A stretch of 34,485 bases of DNA from Draconibacterium orientale (GTDB lineage Bacteria; Bacteroidota; Bacteroidia; Bacteroidales; UBA1556). Below, one piece after another: positions 7,452 to 15,277 of this stretch. The stretch covers positions 1 through 34,485 of the forward strand of contig DZDC01000008.1 of the NCBI GenBank assembly GCA_022736595.1. The letters run 5' to 3'. The notes beneath the pieces are model-generated. The model searched no databases. It saw only the letters and a list, made by a program, of their open reading frames with translations, and had not been told where the DNA came from. A program made the translations under genes and the position numbers. Positions within the stretch are counted from its first letter, which is position 1. The number at the start of each line of letters is the position of its first letter.

Positions 7452-10400
7452 CTAAGCACCATGGCAATGTTTGAATTTTTTTCCACTTCCACAAGGACAT
7501 AAATCATTACGACCTACCTTCTTTTCTTTTATAATAGGTTGGGTAACTTGTTGTTCCTGAGTTTGATGGCCAAATTTATTTGGATCGGCTGATGGTTCAG
7601 AGGATCTGCCAACCTCGGTGCGGCCTGCGGTAAGTTTAGATATGTCAAAAGAAGCGGGTTTAAATGTCGATTGAATTTGAACTTCTTTGTTTGCTACCAA
7701 ATCGCATTTGATTAAGAATGAAATAATCTCTCTGTTGATTCTTTGCATCATGAGTTTAAAGAGCTCGAATGATTCAAATTTGTATATCAATAATGGATCT
7801 TTTTGCTCATAGGATGCATTTTGTACCGATTGTTTCAGTTCATCCATTTCGCGTAAATGCTCCTTCCAAGCGTTGTCAATAACCTTAAGTACCACCGTTT
7901 TTTCGATGGCGGTAATTACTTCTCTACCCTGAGTATTAACAGAACGCTCGAGGTTGGCAACTATATCCATTTGTTTAACACCATCAGTAAGTGGAATGGC
8001 AATATTTCGGTATTGATTGTTTTGAGCGTTGTAAACAGTTTCGATTACAGGAAGGGTATTTTTGCTAATCCTATTTGATTTAAGTACATAGTTGTTATAA
8101 GCTAAATCAAATATTTCTTGGGTCATCTTATCTGCCTTATTTTGAAAAAATGTTTTGGAATCATAAGGTGATTCAATTCCCAGGTTCCTGATAAGGTCAA
8201 TGGTAAATGAGTCGAAGTCTCGATTAGAAATATGTTCGTTAACAATGCTTTCGCTCAAATCATAAATCATATTACTCACGTCCATGGCGAGGCGTTCACC
8301 ATTTAAAGCATGGTTACGTTTTTTGTAAATTACCTCTCTTTGAGCATTCATCACATCGTCATATTCCAGCAATCTTTTGCGTATTCCAAAGTTGTTTTCT
8401 TCAACTTTCTTTTGCGCTCTTTCGATGGATTTTGAAATCATACTGTGCTGAATCACTTCCCCTTCTTTCAGTCCCATGCGATCCATGATGGATGCAATAC
8501 GTTCTGAACCAAATAATCGCATTAAATTATCTTCCAAAGAGACATAGAATTGAGAGCTACCTGGATCCCCTTGACGCCCTGAACGACCTCTAAGCTGACG
8601 ATCGACGCGACGTGATTCGTGGCGTTCGGTACCGATGATGGCTAAACCGCCGGCTTCTTTTACCCCTTGCCCAAGTTTTATATCCGTTCCCCGGCCAGCC
8701 ATATTGGTAGCTATGGTAACTGTACCCGCTTGACCCGCCTCAGCAACGATATCAGCCTCCTTTTGGTGAAGCTTAGCATTGAGTACATTGTGTTTGATAT
8801 TTTGAAGTTTGAGCATTCTGCTGAGAAGTTCCGAAATTTCGACAGAGGTGGTTCCAATGAGCACGGGTCGGCCCGCTTTAACCAAGTCCACGGTTTGATT
8901 GATTACCGCATTGTATTTTTCGCGCATGGTTTTGTAAACCAAATCTTGTTCATCAGCACGCTTGATGGGTTTGTTGGTAGGAATCACAGTGACATCTAAT
9001 TTATAAATGTCCCAAAGTTCTCCCGCTTCTGTTTCAGCTGTACCCGTCATCCCAGCAAGCTTATGGTACATCCTGAAGTAGTTTTGTAAGGTTATGGTAG
9101 CGTAAGTTTGAGTGGCAGCTTCTACCTTAACGTTTTCTTTAGCTTCTATGGCTTGGTGCAACCCATCGCTGTATCGACGACCTTCCATAATACGGCCAGT
9201 TTGCTCATCAACAATTTTTATTTTATTATCGATAATTACATATTCAACATCCAACTCAAAAAGGGTATAGGCTTTAAAAAGTTGGTTCATAGTGTGAACG
9301 CGCTCGGTTTTAATGCTATAGTCTTGGATGAGCTTGCTTTTTAACTCAGATTTATCAAGTGTATTTGCCGTTGAAGCATCTATTTCGTTCAATGAATTTG
9401 CCATATCGGGGAGGATATAAAACTGAGGATCGCCTGTCATCTCAGTAATAATATCGATTCCTTTATCGGTAAGTTCTATTGAATTGTGTTTTTCATCGAT
9501 AACAAAATAGAGATGATCATCGATAAGATGCATGTGCTTATTTTGTTCGGCCATGTAGAAGTTTTCAGTCTTTTGCATGCCTACTTTAATACCCGGTTCC
9601 GATAGAAATTTAATTAAAGCTTTATTTTTAGGAAGGCCTCTGTAAGCTCTAAAAAGCTTAGTGAATCCTTCTTTTTGGTGTTCTTTATCTTCGCTAGCAA
9701 TAAGTTTTTTTGCTTCTGCAAGAAGTTGAGTAACCAACTGTTTTTGAACTGCAAAAACTCTTTGAACATAGGGTTTAAGTTGGTCAAATTCTTGGAGATC
9801 GCCTTTGGGTGTTGGCCCAGAAATAATAAGGGGAGTTCGGGCATCATCAATAAGTACCGAATCAACCTCATCAACTATTGCGTAGTTGTGCTTACGTTGT
9901 ACCAACTCAGATTCTTCGGTGGCCATATTGTCGCGGAGGTAATCGAAACCAAATTCGTTATTGGTACCATAAGTAACATCAGCAAGATACGCATTGCGAC
10001 GGGCTGTGGTGTTGGGTTGATGCTTATCAATACAATCCACGCTTAAGCCGTGAAATTCAAGGAGCATTCCCATCCATTCAGAGTCGCGTTTGGCAAGGTA
10101 ATCATTAACGGTAACCACATGTACTCCGCGTCCAGGCAAAGCGTTGAGATATAAGGGTAAAGTGCCCACAAGTGTTTTTCCTTCTCCTGTAGCCATCTCA
10201 GAAATTTTTCCTTGGTGCAATACTGATCCACCAATCAACTGCACATCATAGTGAACCATATTCCAATAAATCTTTACTCCACCGGCAGTCCAGCTGTTTT
10301 CGTAGTAGGCTTTATCATTTTCAATGGTTATATTGTCGAACTTAGTGGCCAATTCTTTGTCGTGATCGGTAGCGGTAACGTCGAGTTTTGCGTTTTCGGT

Positions 10401-10766
10401 AAATCGTCGAGCGGTTTCTTTTACCACCCCAAAGGCTTCGGGAAGAAGCTGATTCAACTTGTCTTCAATTTTTTCTTTGGTTTGCTCTTCAAGGTGGTCA
10501 ATTTGTTTCCAAATTTCATCTTTTTGAACGATATTCAGATCAGGTTTGTTTAGAATTTCGTTTCGTAAGGACTGTATTTCTTCGTTTTCTGAGAGGATGT
10601 GTTGTTGAATTTGGCTTCTAAAATCCATCGTTTTAGCTCTTAATTCATCATTGCTTAGTTTTTGTAAACTACTTTCAAAGCTACGAATTGAATTTACTAA
10701 GGGCAATAAGCTTTTGATATCCTTTTCGGATTTGGTAGTGAAAAACTTGGTAAGAAATTGTAACAT
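7452..10766 (-). CDS. secA: Protein translocase ATPase SecA
   Basis: SecA drives post-translational export through SecYEG by ATP hydrolysis. At 1104 aa it is longer than the approximately 900-aa Escherichia coli protein, as is usual in Bacteroidetes, with extra helical sequence at residues 60-110 and 330-400. Walker A is MATGEGKT at 191-198. The DEAD-like Walker B region reads VDEVDSVLIDDARTP. The second motor domain has TNMAGRGTDI and RQLRGRSGRQGD. The C-terminus carries the zinc and SecB/ribosome-binding motif with C1090, C1092, C1101 and H1102. The start MLQFLTKFF is the family start. It is monocistronic, between the 7397 terminator and a promoter bordered by an inverted repeat. Confidence 0.98.
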   Translation of the reverse strand: MLQFLTKFFTTKSEKDIKSLLPLVNSIRSFESSLQKLSNDELRAKTMDFRSQIQQHILSENEEIQSLRNEILNKPDLNIVQKDEIWKQIDHLEEQTKEKIEDKLNQLLPEAFGVVKETARRFTENAKLDVTATDHDKELATKFDNITIENDKAYYENSWTAGGVKIYWNMVHYDVQLIGGSVLHQGKISEMATGEGKTLVGTLPLYLNALPGRGVHVVTVNDYLAKRDSEWMGMLLEFHGLSVDCIDKHQPNTTARRNAYLADVTYGTNNEFGFDYLRDNMATEESELVQRKHNYAIVDEVDSVLIDDARTPLIISGPTPKGDLQEFDQLKPYVQRVFAVQKQLVTQLLAEAKKLIASEDKEHQKEGFTKLFRAYRGLPKNKALIKFLSEPGIKVGMQKTENFYMAEQNKHMHLIDDHLYFVIDEKHNSIELTDKGIDIITEMTGDPQFYILPDMANSLNEIDASTANTLDKSELKSKLIQDYSIKTERVHTMNQLFKAYTLFELDVEYVIIDNKIKIVDEQTGRIMEGRRYSDGLHQAIEAKENVKVEAATQTYATITLQNYFRMYHKLAGMTGTAETEAGELWDIYKLDVTVIPTNKPIKRADEQDLVYKTMREKYNAVINQTVDLVKAGRPVLIGTTSVEISELLSRMLKLQNIKHNVLNAKLHQKEADIVAEAGQAGTVTIATNMAGRGTDIKLGQGVKEAGGLAIIGTERHESRRVDRQLRGRSGRQGDPGSSQFYVSLEDNLMRLFGSERIASIMDRMGLKEGEVIQHSMISKSIERAQKKVEENNFGIRKRLLEYDDVMNAQREVIYKKRNHALNGERLAMDVSNMIYDLSESIVNEHISNRDFDSFTIDLIRNLGIESPYDSKTFFQNKADKMTQEIFDLAYNNYVLKSNRISKNTLPVIETVYNAQNNQYRNIAIPLTDGVKQMDIVANLERSVNTQGREVITAIEKTVVLKVIDNAWKEHLREMDELKQSVQNASYEQKDPLLIYKFESFELFKLMMQRINREIISFLIKCDLVANKEVQIQSTFKPASFDISKLTAGRTEVGRSSEPSADPNKFGHQTQEQQVTQPIIKEKKVGRNDLCPCGSGKKFKHCHGA

Positions 10767-10799
10767 AATAAAGAATATAAGGGTTTACAGGGTAGCGTG

Positions 10800-10807
10800 C
10801 AAATATT
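10800..10807 (-). promoter_or_regulatory. Probable -7 element of secA
   Basis: The minus strand reads AATATTTGCA, one base away from TAnnTTTG, 34 bases before the secA ATG. A perfect inverted repeat at 10810-10837 abuts its upstream side. There is no clear -33 element. Confidence 0.4.
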
Positions 10808-10809
10808 GG

Positions 10810-10837
10810 GCTTTATTCAAATTGCTATGAATAAAGC
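10810..10837. repeat. Perfect 10-bp inverted repeat upstream of secA
   Basis: GCTTTATTCA at 10810-10819 and TGAATAAAGC at 10828-10837 are separated by 8 bases. No T-run follows on either strand, so it is a poor terminator. It covers the spacer and -33 zone of the likely secA promoter, which is operator-like. Confidence 0.7.
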
Positions 10838-10895
10838 TTCAATTCGCAATAAATCAACTGTTTAAATACATGTCAATAAGGCAGAGAATAAAAAT

Positions 10896-10919
10896 AAAAG
10901 GGACTTACGCCCCTTTTTT
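10896..10919 (-). terminator. Terminator after the DUF2795-like gene
   Basis: AAAAGGG at 10896-10902 pairs with CCCTTTT at 10911-10917 across an 8-base loop. On the minus strand the hairpin is followed by a T-rich stretch, suiting the gene that ends at 10930. The T-run on the plus side could also stop antisense transcripts. Confidence 0.7.
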
Positions 10920-10929
10920 AATTCTTCGA

Positions 10930-11151
10930 TTAATATTCATCTTCGTGAAAGAAGAAGTCATCTTTAGTTGGATAGTCGGGCCAGATGTCTTCAATACTTT
11001 CATATTGTTCGCCCTCATCTTCCATTTCTTTTAAATTTTCAATTACTTCCATTGGTGCGCCAGAACGTACTGCATAATCAACGAGTTCTTCTTTTGTGGC
11101 TGGCCAGGGTGCATCTTCAATTTTGGATGCAAGTTCTAATGTCCAATACAT
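10930..11151 (-). CDS. Small acidic DUF2795-like protein
   Basis: This 73-aa cytoplasmic protein has no known function. It opens MYWTLELASKIEDAPWPATKEEL, then DYAVRSGAPMEVIENLKEM, and ends in a very acidic, aromatic tail. This pattern matches my recollection of the DUF2795 family, small proteins common in Bacteroidetes, where the WPATKEELVDYA-like section forms a short helical fold. It is conserved-looking and carries its own strong promoter and its own terminator, so it is expressed as a single-gene unit between secA and the adenosyltransferase gene. Family assignment is by motif recall and is not certain. Confidence 0.75.
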   Translation of the reverse strand: MYWTLELASKIEDAPWPATKEELVDYAVRSGAPMEVIENLKEMEDEGEQYESIEDIWPDYPTKDDFFFHEDEY

Positions 11152-11182
11152 ACTTGAATTTTAGGTTTTCTTAAATTTCGTG

Positions 11183-11213
11183 CAAAAGTAATTTTTTAAT
11201 GTTAAAAAACAAA
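11183..11213 (-). promoter_or_regulatory. Full Bacteroidetes promoter for the DUF2795-like gene
   Basis: Read on the minus strand this is TTTG (11210-11213), 19 bases, then TACTTTTG (11183-11190) followed by CA. It is the cleanest -33/-7 pair in the window and predicts a leader of about 25 bases. Confidence 0.8.
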
Positions 11214-11260
11214 TAAAATAATCAACAAGTTAAAATTCAGAAAATCAATAAAATAAATGA

Positions 11261-11812
11261 TTATTTTTTCAGAGGAATCCAAAGAATCTCATCTACGTCA
11301 AGGAGTTTAGCTGCATATCGACTGAGGGTAAAGAGATAATCGCTTAGCCTATTCAAGTATTTGATAATCAAATCGTCAGGATTATCATTACTCAAAGTTC
11401 GTAAATAAGCTCTCTCGGCTCTTCTGCAAATGGCTCTTGCAATATGAATGTGCGAAACGCTGGGGTGTCCGCCTGGAAGAATAAATGCGGTTAATGGTTT
11501 TAAAACTAAGGTCATACGATCGATCTCAGATTCTAAAAATTGAATATCAGTTTCGAATATTTGTGGCATTCTCAGCTGGCTTTCGTAGCTGTTGCAGGCC
11601 ATAAGCGCCTCAATTACAAAGAGTCGCTCGATGATGATCATCAAGTTTTTCTTGCTCATCAGATCATCGGTAAAATCATAAACCAGTCCTAAATAAGATT
11701 TCAGTTCATCCACGGTTCCATAGGCTTCAACCTGTTGATGGTGTTTGGGAACTCTTGTTCCTCCAATGAGGGAAGTCAATCCTTTATCACCGCCTTTTGT
11801 ATAAATTTTCAT
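11261..11812 (-). CDS. PduO-type cob(I)alamin adenosyltransferase
   Basis: This enzyme transfers the adenosyl group of ATP to cob(I)alamin to make coenzyme B12. The protein is 183 aa, the normal length for the trimeric PduO/MMAB family. The N-terminal signature KIYTKGGDKGLTSLIGG binds ATP, and the helical region carries the conserved RAICRRAERAYL and YLNRLSDYLFTLSRYA blocks. The ATG at 11812 is chosen; a TTG two codons earlier (11818) is in frame but less likely. No other cobalamin gene is nearby. The product probably serves enzymes elsewhere, such as methylmalonyl-CoA mutase or ribonucleotide reductase (inference). Confidence 0.93.
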   Translation of the reverse strand: MKIYTKGGDKGLTSLIGGTRVPKHHQQVEAYGTVDELKSYLGLVYDFTDDLMSKKNLMIIIERLFVIEALMACNSYESQLRMPQIFETDIQFLESEIDRMTLVLKPLTAFILPGGHPSVSHIHIARAICRRAERAYLRTLSNDNPDDLIIKYLNRLSDYLFTLSRYAAKLLDVDEILWIPLKK

Positions 11813-11894
11813 TTGCAATTAATTATTTTTTACGTTAAGTAAATCAGGTAGTTAGGGTAGTAATAAATTTGAATACAGTTTTAAATTATTGGGT

Positions 11895-12614
11895 TTAATT
11901 ATTAAGAAGTGTTGTTAAGGCACTTATGGGGTTGGCATTGCGAAATTCGCTTTCGGTAAGGCCATCTTTTAATCGAATAATCCTATGAGTGTGTTCGGCA
12001 ATATTTTCTTCATGGGTTACAATGATAACGGTATTACCATCTTTATGTATCTGTTCAAATAAACCCATAATCTCAATGGATGTTTTTGAATCGAGATTGC
12101 CAGTGGGCTCATCAGCCAAAATTATGGAAGGTTTGTTTACCAATGCCCTTGCTACAGCTACTCGTTGGCGTTGACCTCCCGATAATTCGTTGGGCTTGTG
12201 GTGCATGCGGTCGGTTAATTGTACTTGGTCCAGTACCTCTTTAGCTCTTTTAATCCGGTCTTGTTTTGAAATACCTGCATATACCAAAGGGAGCATGACA
12301 TTTTCTAAAGCTGTTGCGCGTGGAAGTAGGTTGAAAGTTTGAAAGACAAATCCAATTTCTTTATTTCTTATTTCGGCAAGTTGATTGTCGGTGAGTTGAC
12401 TTACAAGATTACCATTAAGAATATAGGTGCCTGAGGTAGGAGTGTCGAGGCATCCTAAGATATTCATTAAGGTCGATTTTCCCGAGCCTGAAGCTCCCAT
12501 TAAACCAACGTATTCGTTTTTTTGAATTACGAGATTAATTTCTCTCAAGGCCTTTACCACCTGATTTCCAACCTGAAAATACTTTTTTATTGCTTCTAAT
12601 TCTATGATATTCAT
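11895..12614 (-). CDS. ABC transporter ATPase, LolD/MacB type
   Basis: This is a 239-aa ATP-binding subunit of the MacB/LolD (type VII) ABC group, which powers mechanotransmission or lipoprotein release at the inner membrane instead of classic transport. Walker A is GASGSGKST at 40-48, the signature LSGGQ at 144-148, Walker B IILADEP ending at 170, followed by TGNLDS, and the switch His at 201. The Q-loop region FVFQTFNLLPRATALENV is typical. No permease is encoded next to it, so its membrane partner must be elsewhere. It could be LolD, a MacB-type efflux ATPase, or a partner of a DUF214 permease; the sequence does not separate these. Confidence 0.9.
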   Translation of the reverse strand: MNIIELEAIKKYFQVGNQVVKALREINLVIQKNEYVGLMGASGSGKSTLMNILGCLDTPTSGTYILNGNLVSQLTDNQLAEIRNKEIGFVFQTFNLLPRATALENVMLPLVYAGISKQDRIKRAKEVLDQVQLTDRMHHKPNELSGGQRQRVAVARALVNKPSIILADEPTGNLDSKTSIEIMGLFEQIHKDGNTVIIVTHEENIAEHTHRIIRLKDGLTESEFRNANPISALTTLLNN

Positions 12615-12662
12615 CTACTTTTGATTTGGTCTTCAAATTTTGCCAGTCCTAAATGTTAAGTG

Positions 12663-12670
12663 CAAATATA
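12663..12670 (-). promoter_or_regulatory. -7 element for the ABC ATPase gene
   Basis: The minus strand reads TATATTTG followed by CA, matching TAnnTTTG, 48 bases before the ATG at 12614. The -33 element is not obvious. It suggests the ATPase is transcribed apart from the methyltransferase upstream. Confidence 0.55.
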
Positions 12671-12704
12671 GGTTTTCCTGTGGAAACTTCTTTATTAATT
12701 AGTC

Positions 12705-13496
12705 TTAAAAACGCAGTTGAAAATGTTGCTTGCTAAATCTCTTATCGAAGCTTATGATTCCAAAATCAAATAAATCGATACTTAGGGTTACTTCTTGAGA
12801 TTGGTAAATGTCGTTCCATGCTTTGGTCATTTCAGGTGACCAATAAAGATCATCGAAAATAATAAAACCCTGTGCTTCCATTTTGTTCCTAAGAAACTCA
12901 AAATATTCAATGGTTGGTTGATAGGAGTGATTACCATCAATAAAAACTAAGTCGGGAGCATCATTTCTAATTTGGTGAAAAGCATCTTTAAACTCTGCAA
13001 CAATTAATTGAACATTAGCGCAATGATTTTGATTAAAGCAGTTTTGCGCTATCTGAGCAATGGCACTTATTCCTTCGATGGTTTGAATTTTACTTAGGGG
13101 ATTGGCAAAGGAAAGATATTGGGTCGAAATGCCCAATGAGGTGCCTAACTCAATTATGTTTTTTGCCTCTACAAAAGCACTAAAGTTGGCTAAAAATCGA
13201 GCTTTTTTGCGACTGCTCAAGCTGTTTTTTGCAATTTTAGATATACTTTTGGATAAGGGATTGAGATGGGTTCTTGACCCTGCACCAAGATCATGAAATT
13301 CAATAATTTGGTGGTTGTTGAGCAGTGAATTTCTACAATTTATAATTGGACTTTCGTTAAAATCAACAGCCCTTTTAAGTACACAAAGTTGATAAAATTG
13401 GTACATAAAAGGGCTATGAAGACTGTGAAGTCCTGAGTCATTTAGCTTATGAAAGACATAATGCTTTAAACTGTGAAGTAAGTAATTTACATTCAC
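12705..13496 (-). CDS. Class I SAM-dependent methyltransferase
   Basis: This is a 263-aa methyltransferase of unknown substrate. The SAM-binding glycine motif is IIELGTSLGIS at residues 114-124. The later acidic block reads DLVFIDGNHSY near residue 180, where the aspartate and histidine resemble O-methyltransferases of the Methyltransf_24 kind, and FIIFDDLYWSPEM follows. The N-terminal 100 residues, with HSLHSPFMYQFY and EFHDLGAGSR, are an extra segment that I associate with a Bacteroidetes family. It begins 15 bases after the NifU-domain gene, so it is probably co-transcribed with mrp and nifU. A link to Fe-S metabolism is contextual only. Confidence 0.85.
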   Translation of the reverse strand: MNVNYLLHSLKHYVFHKLNDSGLHSLHSPFMYQFYQLCVLKRAVDFNESPIINCRNSLLNNHQIIEFHDLGAGSRTHLNPLSKSISKIAKNSLSSRKKARFLANFSAFVEAKNIIELGTSLGISTQYLSFANPLSKIQTIEGISAIAQIAQNCFNQNHCANVQLIVAEFKDAFHQIRNDAPDLVFIDGNHSYQPTIEYFEFLRNKMEAQGFIIFDDLYWSPEMTKAWNDIYQSQEVTLSIDLFDFGIISFDKRFSKQHFQLRF

Positions 13497-13511
13497 TATT
13501 AAAAGAAGGTA

Positions 13512-13769
13512 TTAATAATGAATATTTATTGCATTAACTGCTTTAATTTCAGGGATGGCTCGTAAGACGGCCTGCTCAACACCTTGCTTTAGAGTCATTA
13601 AACTCATGGAGCAACTGGCACAAGCGCCTTTAAGTTCTACTTGCACCTCGTTTTCATCAGTGAGGTAAACAAATTCAATATCACCACCATCAGCCAATAA
13701 ATAAGGTCTGATTTGCGCAATCACATTATTTACTTTTTGGCTTAGTTCTTCTCTTTTTATTTCGTCCAT
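13512..13769 (-). CDS. NifU C-terminal domain protein (Nfu-type Fe-S carrier)
   Basis: This 85-aa protein corresponds to the Nfu domain alone, which holds a [4Fe-4S] cluster between two subunits and delivers it to target proteins. The conserved features are RPYLLADGGDIEFV and the CxxC motif in GACASCSMS, followed by LKQGVEQAV. There is no A-type or N-terminal scaffold domain. It lies 21 bases downstream of mrp and 15 bases upstream of the methyltransferase, which supports one operon and joint work with Mrp in cluster transfer. Confidence 0.92.
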   Translation of the reverse strand: MDEIKREELSQKVNNVIAQIRPYLLADGGDIEFVYLTDENEVQVELKGACASCSMSLMTLKQGVEQAVLRAIPEIKAVNAINIHY

Positions 13770-13790
13770 TGGAATAGTATTTTTATTTTA

Positions 13791-14915
13791 TTAATTTGAA
13801 CAGGCAGCACCTGGTTTTATCTCCACTTTCTTGGTTGGGGCATGTTCGTTATTTCTAATTTCGACTTGTTTGATAACATTCTCAGCTAAATCTTTAAATG
13901 CGATACCCATGGGATGACTCAAATCAAGCGCAATGGGTTTTCCAATTTCAGCACCATTCATGATATCTTGAACAATAGGAATTTGTGCTAATAGGGGGAC
14001 GTTCATTTCCTCGGCTAAATTTTTTGCTCCATCTTTACCAAAAATATAGTATTTATTATTGGGAAGTTCGGCAGGGGTGAAGTAGGCCATATTTTCCACT
14101 AAGCCTAAAACTGGAACATTGATGTCTTTTTGTTGGAACATAGAAACTCCTTTTCGAGCATCGGCCAATGCAACTTTTTGAGGTGTGCTAACAATCACCA
14201 CGCCAGTTATTCCAACATTTTGTACCAATGTAAGATGTATATCACCAGTTCCTGGAGGCATATCAAATACTAAATAGTCTAAGTTTCCCCAATTACCGTC
14301 GTTCATAAATTGATTTAACGCATTGGTTGCCATGGAGCCTCTCCAAATCAGTGCTTTATCAGGATCAACAAAGAAACCAACAGAAAGAAGTTTGATGCCA
14401 TACTTTTCGATGGGTTCGATCCATGTTTTTCCATTTTCTTGAGTTGCAACAGGCTTGGCTTCCACCAAATCAAACATCATAGGAACACTTGGCCCATAAA
14501 TGTCGGTATCTAATAAACCAACTTTAGCTCCAGTTTTTGCAAGAGCAACCGCGAGGTTGGCGGCGATGGTTGATTTTCCAACTCCACCTTTACCAGACGC
14601 AACTCCGATAATGTTTTTAACTCCGCTCAAGGGCTTACTTGGCATTTTGATGTTAGCAGGCTCAATATGAATGAGCTTTGAATTCACTACCACCTCTATC
14701 TCTTCGCTGAGGTAAAACTTCAGTGTGCGTTCGCAAGATTTGGTTAACGATTTTGCAAAAGGATCTTTTGTGCTTTTACTGATGAGGTCAAAACTAATTT
14801 TATTGTCATCAATTTGCAGGTTTTCTACCAAACCAAGCTCCACAATGTTTTTGCCTGATTCGGGATGTTTGACCATTTTTAAGGTCTCTAAAATTTTATC
14901 TGTTGAATATTTCAT
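13791..14915 (-). CDS. mrp: Mrp/ApbC family Fe-S carrier ATPase
   Basis: This is a 374-aa P-loop ATPase of the Mrp/NBP35 family, involved in Fe-S cluster transfer. The N-terminal 90 residues are a MIP18/DUF59 domain. The deviant Walker A is ASGKGGVGKST at 106-116, followed by LLDTDIYGPSVP and DYLVFDMPPGTGD. At the place where ApbC proteins usually carry the cluster-bridging CxxC (after VENM), this protein reads YFTPAELPNNKYYIFG (F279 onward), with no cysteine. I recall this as normal for Bacteroidetes Mrp. The C-terminus ends GAACSN. The next gene downstream supplies a CxxC Nfu domain. Confidence 0.93.
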   Translation of the reverse strand: MKYSTDKILETLKMVKHPESGKNIVELGLVENLQIDDNKISFDLISKSTKDPFAKSLTKSCERTLKFYLSEEIEVVVNSKLIHIEPANIKMPSKPLSGVKNIIGVASGKGGVGKSTIAANLAVALAKTGAKVGLLDTDIYGPSVPMMFDLVEAKPVATQENGKTWIEPIEKYGIKLLSVGFFVDPDKALIWRGSMATNALNQFMNDGNWGNLDYLVFDMPPGTGDIHLTLVQNVGITGVVIVSTPQKVALADARKGVSMFQQKDINVPVLGLVENMAYFTPAELPNNKYYIFGKDGAKNLAEEMNVPLLAQIPIVQDIMNGAEIGKPIALDLSHPMGIAFKDLAENVIKQVEIRNNEHAPTKKVEIKPGAACSN

Positions 14916-15161
14916 TATTTAAAATTCTGAATAATAGTATTTTATAGTACTTTTGTTATCTTTATTTAGATTGGGTAAAGATAGTGACTATTTGCAAGCA
15001 ACCTAAATAATAAAATTGATAAGTGTCAAATTTAAGATTGTTTAAATAAATTTATGAGAATTGATTAGAGGATAAGACTTAATCGAAATGAGGATTGAAA
15101 GCCCAAAATATATAACAAACATGGGTGTAAAAAGTATGATAATTATTAGTTTATATATTTA

Positions 15162-15175
15162 TTATTGGCCAATAA
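15162..15175. repeat. 14-bp perfect palindrome upstream of nqrA
   Basis: TTATTGGCCAATAA is self-complementary over all 14 bases. It lies about 27 bases upstream of the likely nqrA -7 element, a place where an activator or repressor dimer could bind. The flanks are very AT-rich, which lowers its weight. Confidence 0.5.
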
Positions 15176-15201
15176 AAAATGTGATAGAAACTTTATTTTC
15201 G

Positions 15202-15209
15202 CATATTTG
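15202..15209 (+). promoter_or_regulatory. Probable -7 element of the nqr operon
   Basis: CATATTTG is one base off TAnnTTTG. It would give a leader of about 60 bases before the nqrA ATG at 15278. A -33 match is lacking. Confidence 0.4.
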
Positions 15210-15277
15210 TACCCTATTATAATTCATAGTTATTTTTATCACAGTAAGAACTAAAGTGCTATAAATCACAGACATCT

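Larger units (their letters stand above)
14916..15277. other. 362-base divergent control region between mrp and nqrA
   Basis: No gene is visible. The region holds the presumed promoters of mrp (weak TATCTTTA on the minus strand at 14976-14983) and of nqrA. It also has a TACTTTTG on the plus strand at 14948-14955 with no matching gene, a 14-base palindrome at 15162-15175, and two direct copies of ATCACAG at 15238-15244 and 15265-15271 in the nqrA leader. Confidence 0.7.

Noticed and set aside
11813..11818. A TTG start two codons upstream for the adenosyltransferase.
   Set aside because: The ATG at 11812 gives the usual family N-terminus (MKIYTK) and is a stronger start codon.
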